Shown here: in pieces, positions 26,801 through 35,145 of the stretch
Layout: every line of letters starts with the position of its first letter
Position numbering within the stretch: the stretch's first letter is position 1
DNA from: Salinimicrobium sediminilitoris
GTDB lineage: Bacteria; Bacteroidota; Bacteroidia; Flavobacteriales; Flavobacteriaceae
DNA: 64,000 nucleotides
Direction: 5' to 3'
Assembly (NCBI RefSeq): GCF_020866905.1
Contig: NZ_JAIVCC010000002.1
Coordinates: 496,001-560,000, forward strand
Notes under the pieces: model-generated
What the model was told of the DNA's origin: nothing
The model's database searches: none
What the model saw: the letters and a program-made list of their open reading frames with translations, nothing else
Translations under genes and position numbers: made by a program

Positions 26801-29800
26801 GCTTTAATGGAGGGGCCTTTGGAAGTACTACTTCATGGTCTGATCTTGCTGCTGATAATTATACTGTAGTAGCTAAAAATACCGATGGATGTGTGTCTGA
26901 AGCACTTTCTGTAACTATCAACGTACAGCCTGAAACTCCTGCCGCTCCTGTAGTAGCTGAAACTGTTCAGCCAACATGTGATGTGGCAACAGGAGCTTTC
27001 AGCATCACTGCTGTAAGCGGAATGGAATACAGTTTCGACGGAGGTACTTTCGGAAGCACTACTTCCTGGTCTGATCTTGCTGCAGGTACTTATACTGTAG
27101 TGGCAAGAAACGCTGCCGAATGTGTTTCTGAAGAACTTTCTGTAACGATCAACGCTCAACCTGAAACTCCGGCCGCTCCTGTAGTCGTTGAAACTGTTCA
27201 GCCTACATGTGATGTGGCAACAGGATCTTTCAGCATCACTGCTATAGACGGAATGACTTATAGCTTTAACGGAGGAACTTTTGGAACCAGCACTAGCTGG
27301 TCAGAACTTTCTGCCGGAACTTATGCTGTAGTGGCAAGAAACGCTGATGGATGTCTTTCAGAAGAACTTTTTGTAACGATCGATCCTCAGCCCGAAACTC
27401 CTGCAACTCCTGTAGTAGCTGAAACAACTCAGCCAACATGTACTGTTGCAACCGGATCTTTCAGCATCACTGCTGTAGACGGAATGACTTATAGCTTTAA
27501 CGGAGGGGCCTTCGGAAGTACTACTTCATGGTCTGATCTTGCTGCTGATAATTATACTGTAGTAGCTAAAAATACCGATGGATGTGTTTCTGAAGAACTT
27601 TCTGTAACAATCAACGAACAACCTGAAACTCCGGCCGCTCCTGTAGTAGCTGAAACTGTTCAGCCAACTTGCGAAGTAGCAACCGGATCTTTCAGCATCA
27701 CTGCTGTTGCCGGAATGGAATACAGCTTTAACGGAGGAACTTTTGGAACCAGCACTAGCTGGTCAGAACTTTCTGCCGGAACTTATGCTGTAGTGGCAAG
27801 AAACGCTGATGGATGTCTTTCAGAAGAACTTTTTGTAACGATTGATCCTCAGCCCGAAACTCCTGCAACTCCTGTAGTAGCTGAAACTGTGCAGCCAACT
27901 TGTGATGTAGCAACAGGATCTTTCAGCATTACTGCTGTAAGCGGAATGGAATACAGCTTTAATGGTGGAACCTTCTTTGAAAATGTTATTTTTGACAACC
28001 TTTCTGCCGGAACTTACACTGTTGTTGCAAGAAATGCTGACGAATGTCTTTCTGAAGCACTTTCTGTAATAATAAACGAACAACCTGAAACTCCTGCTGC
28101 TCCTATAGTAGCTGAAACAACTCAGCCCACATGTGATATAGCAACAGGATCTTTTAGCATCACTGCTGTTGACGGAATAGAATATAGCTTTAATGGATCT
28201 ACTTTTGGAACCAGCACTAGCTGGTCTGAACTTGATGCAGGTACTTATACTGTAATAGCAAGAAACGCTGACGAATGTGTTTCTGAAGCTCTTTCTGTAA
28301 CAATTAACGCTCAACCTGAAACTCCGGCCGCTCCTGTACTAGCCGAAACTGTTCAGCCAACTTGCGAAGTAGTAACCGGATCTTTCAACATCACTGCTGT
28401 TGACGGAATAGAATATAGCTTTAATGGATCTACTTTTGGAACCAGCACTAGCTGGTCTGAACTTGATGCAGGTACTTATACTGTAATAGCAAGAAACGCT
28501 GACGAATGTGTTTCTGAAGCTCTTTCTGTAACAATTAACGCTCAACCTGAAACTCCGGCCGCTCCTGTACTAGCCGAAACTGTTCAGCCAACTTGCGAAG
28601 TAGTAACCGGATCTTTCAGCATCACTACTGTAGCCGGAATGGAATATAGCTTTGACGGTGGAGCTTTTGCAAGCACTACTTCCTGGTCTGAACTTGCCGC
28701 CGGTACTTATACTGTAACTGCAAGAAACGCTGACGGATGTATTTCTGAAGAACTTTCAGTAACAATCAACGCTCAACCTGAAACTCCGGCCGCTCCGGTA
28801 GTAGCTGAAACTGTTCAGCCAACTTGTGATGTAGCAACAGGAGCTTTCAGCATCACTGCTGTCAGCGGAATGGAATACAGCTTTGACGGTGGAACCTTCT
28901 CTGAAAATGTCATTTTTGACAATCTTTCTTCAGGTACTTATACCGTAACTGCAAGAAACGAAGACGGATGTGTGTCTGAAGCAGTTTCTGTAACGATCGA
29001 AGCTCAGCTGGAAACTCCTGAAACTCCTGTTGTTGCTGAAACTGTTCAGCCAACTTGCGAAGTAGCAACCGGATCTTTCAGTATCACTGCTGTTGACGGA
29101 ATAGAATATAGCTTCGACGGTGGAACTTTTGGATCTGCAACTTCCTGGTCTGAACTTGCTGCCGGAACTTATACTGTAGTGGCAAGAAACGAAGACGGAT
29201 GTGTGTCTGATCCACTTTCTGTAACAATAAACGAACAAGCTGAAACTCCAGCAGCTCCTGTAGTAGCTGAAACTGTTCAGCCAACATGTGAAGTGGCAAC
29301 AGGAGCTTTCAGCATCACTGCTGTAGACGGAATGACTTATAGCTTTAACGGTGGAGCTTTTGCAAGCACTACTTCATGGTCTGATCTTGCTGCCGGTACT
29401 TACACTGTACTTGCAAGAAACGCTGACGGATGTCTTTCTGAAGCACTTTCTGTAACCATCAACGCTCAGCCTGAAACTCCTGCCGCTCCTGTAGTAGCTG
29501 AAACTGTTCAGCCAACATGTGCTGTGGCAACAGGAGCTTTCAGCATCACTGCTGTAGACGGAATGACTTATAGCTTTAACGGAGGAACTTTTGGAACCAG
29601 CACTAGCTGGTCAGAACTTTCTGCCGGAACTTACACTGTACTTGCAAGAAACGCTGCCGAATGTGTTTCTGAAGAACTTTCTGTAACGATCGACGCTCAG
29701 CCGGAAACTCCGGCCGCTCCTGTAGTTGTTGAAACTGTTCAGCCAACATGTGATGTGGCAACAGGAGCTTTCAGCATCACTGCTGAAGCCGGAATGGAAT

Positions 29801-32800
29801 ACAGCTTTAACGGTGGAACTTTTGGAAGTACCACTTCCTGGAATGAACTTGCTGCCGGAACTTATACTATAGTTGCAAGAAACGCTGACGAATGTGTTTC
29901 TGAAGCACTTTCTGTAACAATCAACGAACAACCTGAAACTCCAGCAGCTCCTGTAGTAGCTGAAACTGTTCAGCCTACATGTGACGTAGCAACCGGATCT
30001 TTCAGCATCACTCCTGTTGCCGGAATGACTTACAGCTTTAACGGTGGAACGTTCTCTGAAAATGCCATTTTTGACAACCTAGCTGCAGGTACTTATACTG
30101 TAACTGCAAGAAACGAAGATGGATGTGTGTCTGAAGCACTTTCGGTAACAATAAACGCTCAACCTGAAACTCCGGCCGCTCCTGTAGTAGCTGAAACAAC
30201 TCAGCCAACATGTACTGTTGCAACCGGATCTTTCAGCATCACTGCTGTAGACGGAATGACTTATAGCTTTAACGGAGGGGCCTTCGGAAGTACTACTTCA
30301 TGGTCTGATCTTGCTGCTGATAATTATACTGTAGTAGCTAAAAATACCGATGGATGTGTTTCTGAAGAACTTTCTGTAACGATCAACGATCAGCTGGAAA
30401 CTCCGGCCGCTCCAGAAGTAGCTTCAACTACGCAGCCCACATGTGATATAGCAACAGGATCTTTCAGCATCACTGCTGCAGCCGGAATGGAATATAGCTT
30501 CAACGGTGGAACGTTCTCTGAAAATGTCAATTTTGACAACCTTTCTGCCGGTACTTATACTGTAGTGGCAAGAAACGCTGAGGGATGTCTTTCAGAAGAA
30601 CTTTCTGTTACGATCGATCCTCAGCCCGAAACTCCTGCCACTCCTGTAGTAGCTGAAACTGTTCAGCCGACTTGCGAAGTAGCAACCGGATCTTTCAGCA
30701 TCACTGCAGAAGCCGGAATGGAATACAGCTTTAACGGAGGTACTTTCGGAACTACTATTTCCTGGTCTGAACTTACTGCCGAAACCTACACTGTAGTTGC
30801 AAGAAATGCCGATGGATGTGTTTCTGAAACACTTTCAGTTACTATCACCGAACAACCTGAAACTCCTGCCGCTCCTGTGGTAGCTGAAACAACTCAGCCT
30901 ACATGTGATGTAGCAACCGGATCTTTCAGCATCACTGCTGAAGCCGGAATGGAATACAGCTTTAACGGATCTGCTTTTGGAACTACTACTTCATGGTCAG
31001 AACTTGCTGCCGGAACTTATACTGTAGTAGCTAAAAATACTGACGGATGTGTGTCTGAAGAACTTTCAGTAACAATAAGCGCTCAGCTGGAAACTCCAGC
31101 AGCTCCAGTAGTAGCTGAAACTGTTCAGCCTACATGTGACGTAGCAACAGGAGCTTTCAGCATCACTGCTGAAGCCGGAATAGAATACAGCTTTAACGGA
31201 TCTGCTTTTGGAACTACTACTTCATGGTCAGAACTTGCTGCCGGAACTTACACTGTTGTTGCAAGAAACGAGGACGAATGTGTGTCTGAAGAACTTTCTG
31301 TAACAATTAACGCGCAGCCTGAAACTCCTTTAGCTCCAGAAGTAGCTTCAACTACGCAGCCAACTTGTGAGGTAGCTACCGGAGCTTTCAGCATCACTGC
31401 TATAGACGGAATGACTTATAGCTTTAACGGTGGAACTTTTGGAACTAGCACTAGCTGGTCTGAACTTGCTGCAGGTACTTATACTGTAACTGCAAGAAAC
31501 GCTACCGAATGTGTTTCTGAAGAACTTTCTGTAACAATTAACGCTCAGCCTGAAACTCCAGCAGCTCCAGTAGTTGCTGAAGTTGTTCAGCCAACATGTG
31601 AAGTAGCTACCGGATCTTTCAGCATCACTGCTGTTGACGGAATGGAATATAGCTTTGACGGTGGAACTTTTGGATCTGCAACTTCATGGCCTGATCTTGC
31701 TGCAGGAACTTATACTGTAGCTGCGAGAAACGAAGATGGATGTGTTTCTGAAGAACTTTCAGTAAAAATAAACGAACAGCCGGAAACTCCTGAAACTCCT
31801 GTAGTAGCTAAAATTTCTCAACCAACCTGTACCGTTGCAACCGGATCTTTCAGCATCACTGCTGTAGCCGGAATGGAATACAGCTTTGACGGTGGAACTT
31901 TTGGATCTGCAACTTCATGGTCTGATCTTGCTGCAAGTACTTATACTGTAACTGCAAGAAATGCTGACGGATGTGTTTCTGAAGCACTTTCAATAACAAT
32001 AAACGAACAACCTGAAACTCCTGCTGCTCCTGCAGTAGCTGAAACTGTTCAGCCAACTTGTGAGCTTGCAACCGGAGCTTTCAGCATTACTGCTGTAGAC
32101 GGAATGACTTATAGCTTTAACGGAGGGGCCTTCGGAAGTACTACTTCATGGTCTGATCTTGCTGCTGATAATTATACTGTAGTAGCTAAAAATACGGATG
32201 GATGTGTGTCTGAAGCACTTTCTGTAACTATCAACGTACAGCCTGAAACTCCAAATGCTCCGGTTGTAGCTTCCACTACGCAACCAACCTGTACTGTAGC
32301 CACCGGTTCTTTCAGCATCACTGCTGTAAGCGGAATGGAATACAGCTTCGACGGAGGAACTTTTGGATCTGCAACTTCATGGTCTGATCTTGCTGCCGGA
32401 ACTTACACTGTAGTGTCAAGAAACGCTGACGGATGTGTTTCTGAAGCAGTTTCTGTAACAATCAACGATCAGCCGGAAACTCCTGCCGCTCCTGTGGTAG
32501 CTGAAACTGTTCAGCCGACTTGCGAAGTAGCAACCGGATCTTTCAGCATCACTGCAGAAGCCGGAATGGAATACAGCTTTGACGGTGGAGCTTTTGCAAG
32601 CACTACTTCCTGGTCTGAACTTGCCGCCGGTACTTATACTGTAACTGCAAGAAACGAAGACGGATGTGTGTCTGAAACAGTTTCTGTAACAATCAACGCT
32701 CAACCTGAAACGCCAGCCGCTCCTGTAGTAGCTGAAACTGTTCAGCCCACATGTGACGTAGCAACAGGATCTTTCAGCATCACTGCTGTAAGCGGAATGG

Positions 32801-34206
32801 AATACAGCTTTAATGGCGGAACCTTTGGAACAACAATTTCCTGGTCTGAACTTGCTGCCGGAACTTACACTGTTGTCGCAAGAAATGCTGACGAATGTAT
32901 TTCTGAAGAACTTTCTGTAACAATCAACGATCAGCCGGAAACTCCTTTAGCTCCAGAAGTAGCTTCAACTACGCAGCCAACTTGTGAGGTAGCTACTGGA
33001 TCTTTCAGCATCACTGCTGTAAGCGGAATGGAATACAGCTTTAATGGAGGAACCTTTGGAACACCAATTTCTTGGTCTGAACTTGCTGCCGGAACTTACA
33101 CTGTTGTCGCAAGAAATGCTGACGAATGTATTTCTGAAGCACTTTCAGTAACAATTAACGATCAGCCGGAAACTCCTATAGCTCCTGTAGTAGCTGAAAC
33201 TGTTCAGCCCACATGTGACGTAGCAACTGGATCTTTCAGCATCACTGCTATAACCGGAATGGAATACAGCTTTAACGGTGGAACCTTCGGAAGTACTACT
33301 TCATGGTCAGAACTTGCAGCCGGAACTTATACAGTGACTGCGAAAAATACACAGGGATGTATTTCCGAAGTAATTTCAGTTACTATTAATGAAGTTCCAA
33401 ATGCTCCGGATGCTCCGGCTATTGAAGAACTAATGCAGGCAACTTGTGAAGATCCAACAGGATTCCTGGTTCTGGAAATGGCAGAAGGAGTCACTTTCAC
33501 GCTTACAGATGCCAATGGAAATGAAGTAGCCGATGAAGACGCCGACGGAATTTTTGAAGGTTTATCTCCGGGAACTTACACGGCTAACGCAACGAACGAG
33601 AATGGATGTGTTTCTGAAGGAATTACTATAACTATAGAAGAACCTCAGGGAAGTGTTACCGTGAATAATCCGTCCGGTCCTATATGTGATGATTCGGGAG
33701 CTTTTGACCTAAATAGTTTAGTAAGCGACAGCACCGTGACTGGCACCTGGATTGACACAGATCAAACAGGAGCTCTTACAGGAAGTACCTTAGATCCAGA
33801 CATGGCTGCCGGCTTCTACACCTTTACTTATGTTGTGGAAGGAGCCTGCTCATCAAGTACAGAGATCACTCTTGAAGTAGAAGACTGTGGGGTAACACTC
33901 CCATGTCAAATTTCAGATATAAGAAACAGCATTTCTAAAGCTGTAACTCCTAATGGAGACCAGGTAAACGATGAATTTGAAGTTGGAATAGGCATTGACT
34001 GTGGCTTTATTTATACTCTCAAGGTTTTTAACCGTTGGGGGAATGAAGTTTTCAGCTCAAATAACTACACCGGGGGATGGGATGGATACTCCAGCAGTTC
34101 TGTAACAGGAGACCAGCTACCTTCAGGAACCTACTTCTATATTGTGGAAATTAAACAAAGCGGATTTGAACCAATCCAGGGTTATATCTATCTAGGAACA
34201 AAATAA
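23872..34206 (+). CDS. Giant SprB-like repeat adhesin with T9SS type B C-terminal domain
   Basis: From ATG 23872 (a TTG start 30 bases upstream is less likely) the protein has 3444 residues. Order: a long signal peptide (hydrophobic core about residues 35-55, then TGYSQG); a beta-rich head domain (about 60-235); one Ig-like domain with two cysteines (about 240-330); 37 tandem 77-aa SprB-type repeats; one degenerate repeat; an Ig-like spacer; and a CHU_C gliding-motility-type C-terminal domain (TPNGDQVNDEF ... FNRWGNEVF ... GGWDGY ... LPSGTYFYIVE). The C-terminal domain sends the protein through the type IX secretion system to the cell surface. SprB of Flavobacterium johnsoniae is the mobile gliding adhesin; this one has very uniform repeats, each with two cysteines (QPTC and (E/G)C(V/L/I)S). 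PorP/SprF and OmpA-like genes follow within 11 and 15 bases. Confidence 0.92.
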   Translation: MTTMIWKTTLAFPVYLLSLGKRYAQTGKTPFKTLSILLTIAGYIFSISTGYSQGFIPDGDYNASEYVGSIKTDINMNASGTCEVIQVYSVVKTDLNSPYLLLGFYNGNGGNSIFRYYLDTDPSLDLVSETYKGTTYPFPGADVVLQVNANDSPPLVYKWNGSSLVLNNSSGLIAKAGDFNSGDGQFIEIKVPLSGSGSLIDLCSLADGGIINLGSYLSFAGGSLNAKPCGMGNIGVDINVTGTISGEKSYCSGSSNSTTLTLTGNFGAVKKWQKKEGSGWFDIPNTANTSTYVASNVNLTTSYRAIIVNNTCPGNEVETGIATITINATPETPQVASITQPTCTVATGSFSITAVDGIEYSFNGSTFGTSTSWSELAAGTYTVTARNAAECVSEELSVTINAQPETPAAPVVAEVVQPTCEVATGSFSFTAVSGMEYSFDGGTFSENAIFDNLSAGTYTVVARNADGCLSEELSVKIDPQPETPAAPVVAEIVQPTCDVATGSFSITAVAGMTYSFNGGTFGSATSWSDLAASTYTVTARNEDGCVSEALSVTINAQPETPAAPEVASTTQPTCDVATGSFSITAVSGMEYSFDGGTFSENVIFDDLSSGTYTVTARNEDGCVSEALSVTINAQPETPAAPVVAETVQPTCDVATGSFSITAVAGMEYSFDGGTFSENAIFDNLSAGTYTVVARNAEGCLSEELSVTIDPQPETPATPVVAEISQPTCTVATGSFSITAVDGMTYSFNGGTFGTSTSWSELSAGTYTVVARNAAECVSEELSVTINAQPETPAAPVVAETVQPTCDVATGAFSITAVDGMEYSFNGGTFGTTISWSELAAGTYTVVARNADECLSEALSVIINEQPETPAAPIVAGTTQPTCDIATGSFSITAVDGIEYSFNGSTFGTSTSWSELDAGTYTVIARNADECVSEALSVTINAQPETPAAPVLVETVQPTCELATGSFSITAVDGMEYSFNGGAFGSTTSWSDLAADNYTVVAKNTDGCVSEALSVTINVQPETPAAPVVAETVQPTCDVATGAFSITAVSGMEYSFDGGTFGSTTSWSDLAAGTYTVVARNAAECVSEELSVTINAQPETPAAPVVVETVQPTCDVATGSFSITAIDGMTYSFNGGTFGTSTSWSELSAGTYAVVARNADGCLSEELFVTIDPQPETPATPVVAETTQPTCTVATGSFSITAVDGMTYSFNGGAFGSTTSWSDLAADNYTVVAKNTDGCVSEELSVTINEQPETPAAPVVAETVQPTCEVATGSFSITAVAGMEYSFNGGTFGTSTSWSELSAGTYAVVARNADGCLSEELFVTIDPQPETPATPVVAETVQPTCDVATGSFSITAVSGMEYSFNGGTFFENVIFDNLSAGTYTVVARNADECLSEALSVIINEQPETPAAPIVAETTQPTCDIATGSFSITAVDGIEYSFNGSTFGTSTSWSELDAGTYTVIARNADECVSEALSVTINAQPETPAAPVLAETVQPTCEVVTGSFNITAVDGIEYSFNGSTFGTSTSWSELDAGTYTVIARNADECVSEALSVTINAQPETPAAPVLAETVQPTCEVVTGSFSITTVAGMEYSFDGGAFASTTSWSELAAGTYTVTARNADGCISEELSVTINAQPETPAAPVVAETVQPTCDVATGAFSITAVSGMEYSFDGGTFSENVIFDNLSSGTYTVTARNEDGCVSEAVSVTIEAQLETPETPVVAETVQPTCEVATGSFSITAVDGIEYSFDGGTFGSATSWSELAAGTYTVVARNEDGCVSDPLSVTINEQAETPAAPVVAETVQPTCEVATGAFSITAVDGMTYSFNGGAFASTTSWSDLAAGTYTVLARNADGCLSEALSVTINAQPETPAAPVVAETVQPTCAVATGAFSITAVDGMTYSFNGGTFGTSTSWSELSAGTYTVLARNAAECVSEELSVTIDAQPETPAAPVVVETVQPTCDVATGAFSITAEAGMEYSFNGGTFGSTTSWNELAAGTYTIVARNADECVSEALSVTINEQPETPAAPVVAETVQPTCDVATGSFSITPVAGMTYSFNGGTFSENAIFDNLAAGTYTVTARNEDGCVSEALSVTINAQPETPAAPVVAETTQPTCTVATGSFSITAVDGMTYSFNGGAFGSTTSWSDLAADNYTVVAKNTDGCVSEELSVTINDQLETPAAPEVASTTQPTCDIATGSFSITAAAGMEYSFNGGTFSENVNFDNLSAGTYTVVARNAEGCLSEELSVTIDPQPETPATPVVAETVQPTCEVATGSFSITAEAGMEYSFNGGTFGTTISWSELTAETYTVVARNADGCVSETLSVTITEQPETPAAPVVAETTQPTCDVATGSFSITAEAGMEYSFNGSAFGTTTSWSELAAGTYTVVAKNTDGCVSEELSVTISAQLETPAAPVVAETVQPTCDVATGAFSITAEAGIEYSFNGSAFGTTTSWSELAAGTYTVVARNEDECVSEELSVTINAQPETPLAPEVASTTQPTCEVATGAFSITAIDGMTYSFNGGTFGTSTSWSELAAGTYTVTARNATECVSEELSVTINAQPETPAAPVVAEVVQPTCEVATGSFSITAVDGMEYSFDGGTFGSATSWPDLAAGTYTVAARNEDGCVSEELSVKINEQPETPETPVVAKISQPTCTVATGSFSITAVAGMEYSFDGGTFGSATSWSDLAASTYTVTARNADGCVSEALSITINEQPETPAAPAVAETVQPTCELATGAFSITAVDGMTYSFNGGAFGSTTSWSDLAADNYTVVAKNTDGCVSEALSVTINVQPETPNAPVVASTTQPTCTVATGSFSITAVSGMEYSFDGGTFGSATSWSDLAAGTYTVVSRNADGCVSEAVSVTINDQPETPAAPVVAETVQPTCEVATGSFSITAEAGMEYSFDGGAFASTTSWSELAAGTYTVTARNEDGCVSETVSVTINAQPETPAAPVVAETVQPTCDVATGSFSITAVSGMEYSFNGGTFGTTISWSELAAGTYTVVARNADECISEELSVTINDQPETPLAPEVASTTQPTCEVATGSFSITAVSGMEYSFNGGTFGTPISWSELAAGTYTVVARNADECISEALSVTINDQPETPIAPVVAETVQPTCDVATGSFSITAITGMEYSFNGGTFGSTTSWSELAAGTYTVTAKNTQGCISEVISVTINEVPNAPDAPAIEELMQATCEDPTGFLVLEMAEGVTFTLTDANGNEVADEDADGIFEGLSPGTYTANATNENGCVSEGITITIEEPQGSVTVNNPSGPICDDSGAFDLNSLVSDSTVTGTWIDTDQTGALTGSTLDPDMAAGFYTFTYVVEGACSSSTEITLEVEDCGVTLPCQISDIRNSISKAVTPNGDQVNDEFEVGIGIDCGFIYTLKVFNRWGNEVFSSNNYTGGWDGYSSSSVTGDQLPSGTYFYIVEIKQSGFEPIQGYIYLGTK
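24889..33435 (+). repeat. 37 tandem copies of a 231-bp coding repeat (77 aa)
   Basis: Counted from each QPTC codon group, units start every 231 bp exactly from 24889 to 33205 (36 intervals = 8316 bases), so there are 37 units with no insertion or deletion. Consensus features are QPTC, ATG(S/A)FSITAV, YSFNGGTF, a variable middle, AGTYTV.ARN, (D/E)(G/E)CVSE, LSVTIN.QPETP. The middle segment occurs as a few cassettes: GTSTSWSEL, GSTTSWSDL with ADNYTVVAKNTDG, GSATSWSDL, GTTISWSEL, and SEN(A/V)IFDNL. A 38th degenerate unit continues in register from 33436. Confidence 0.95.
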
Positions 34207-34216
34207 ATCAATAAAC

Positions 34217-35131
34217 ATGAAAAAAATCTCCCCAATAATAATCCTTCTGTTTATTAGTGTATGTGCCAATGCGCAACAATTGCCCCAGTTTACGCAATAC
34301 ATGTACAACACTATATCCATCAATCCCGCCTATGCAGGTAACCGCGACGCGATCTCGATGGTGGGACTACACAGAAGTCAATGGGCAGGAATCGATGGCG
34401 CCCCCGAAACACAAACACTGTCAATCCACTCCCCTTTGAGGAATGAGAAAATTGGCCTCGGTGTTTCGGTGATAAATGACAACATAGGTTACGAGAATTA
34501 CACTTATGCCTACGCCGATTTCTCCTATACAATTAACGTAAGTGCTAACACCACCCTTTCTATGGGATTAAAGGGAGGCATGAGCTACTATAATCTGGAG
34601 GAAGAACTCATGACAGATGTACCCGATGATGAGTTTTTCAACGGAGATACCTTTAATCGATGGACCCCAAATTTTGGTGCCGGACTTTTCCTTTCCTCCC
34701 AGGACTGGTATATTGGTCTTTCAGCTCCAAAATTCATTAACAATGATAACAATGACCAGGAAGGAAGTGAATATGTCGCTCTGGAACAGGTTCATTATTA
34801 TCTAACCGGTGGATATGTTTTCGACCTTAGTGATAATGTGAAGTTACGCCCCACTACCCTCTTCAAAATGACCAATGGTGCCCCACTTTCTGTAGATGTT
34901 TCAGGAACTGTAATATTTAATGAAAAGGTTTATTTGGGCGCAAATTATCGATTTGATGACGCAGTTGGTGCGTTCGTTGATTTTCAAATACTGCCAAGCT
35001 TTAGAGTTGGATATGGGTACGAATATTCAATATCAGACCTGCAGCCATACACTTCGGGTTCCCATGAGATCTTATTGATCTACGAACTCAGACTAGGAAA
35101 TACAAAATATAAATCCCCAAGATTCTTTTAA
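34217..35131 (+). CDS. PorP/SprF family type IX secretion outer-membrane protein
   Basis: The 304-aa protein has a signal peptide (IILLFISVCANAQQ) and the typical family start LPQFTQYMYNTISINPAYAGNRD (mature residues about 1-23, split by turns), HRSQWAGIDGAPETQTLSIHSP and a beta-barrel pattern ending in a Tyr/Phe-rich strand. SprF-like proteins are needed for secretion or surface attachment of the partner SprB-like adhesin. It lies 11 bases after the adhesin gene, so it most likely serves that adhesin. It ends with the usual aromatic C-terminus (KSPRFF). Confidence 0.92.
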   Translation: MKKISPIIILLFISVCANAQQLPQFTQYMYNTISINPAYAGNRDAISMVGLHRSQWAGIDGAPETQTLSIHSPLRNEKIGLGVSVINDNIGYENYTYAYADFSYTINVSANTTLSMGLKGGMSYYNLEEELMTDVPDDEFFNGDTFNRWTPNFGAGLFLSSQDWYIGLSAPKFINNDNNDQEGSEYVALEQVHYYLTGGYVFDLSDNVKLRPTTLFKMTNGAPLSVDVSGTVIFNEKVYLGANYRFDDAVGAFVDFQILPSFRVGYGYEYSISDLQPYTSGSHEILLIYELRLGNTKYKSPRFF

Positions 35132-35145
35132 TAAAAATAAGGATT

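Noticed and set aside
24889-33435. Regular repeats as a CRISPR array
   Set aside because: The units are 231 bp, directly adjacent, coding in one frame and without unique spacers; no cas genes are near.
24649-33515. Many antisense and alternate-frame ORFs of 60-180 codons in the adhesin array
   Set aside because: They repeat with the 231-bp period and exist only because the sense repeat lacks stops in the antisense frames; their products are low-complexity Ser/Tyr/Arg-rich strings without start signals.
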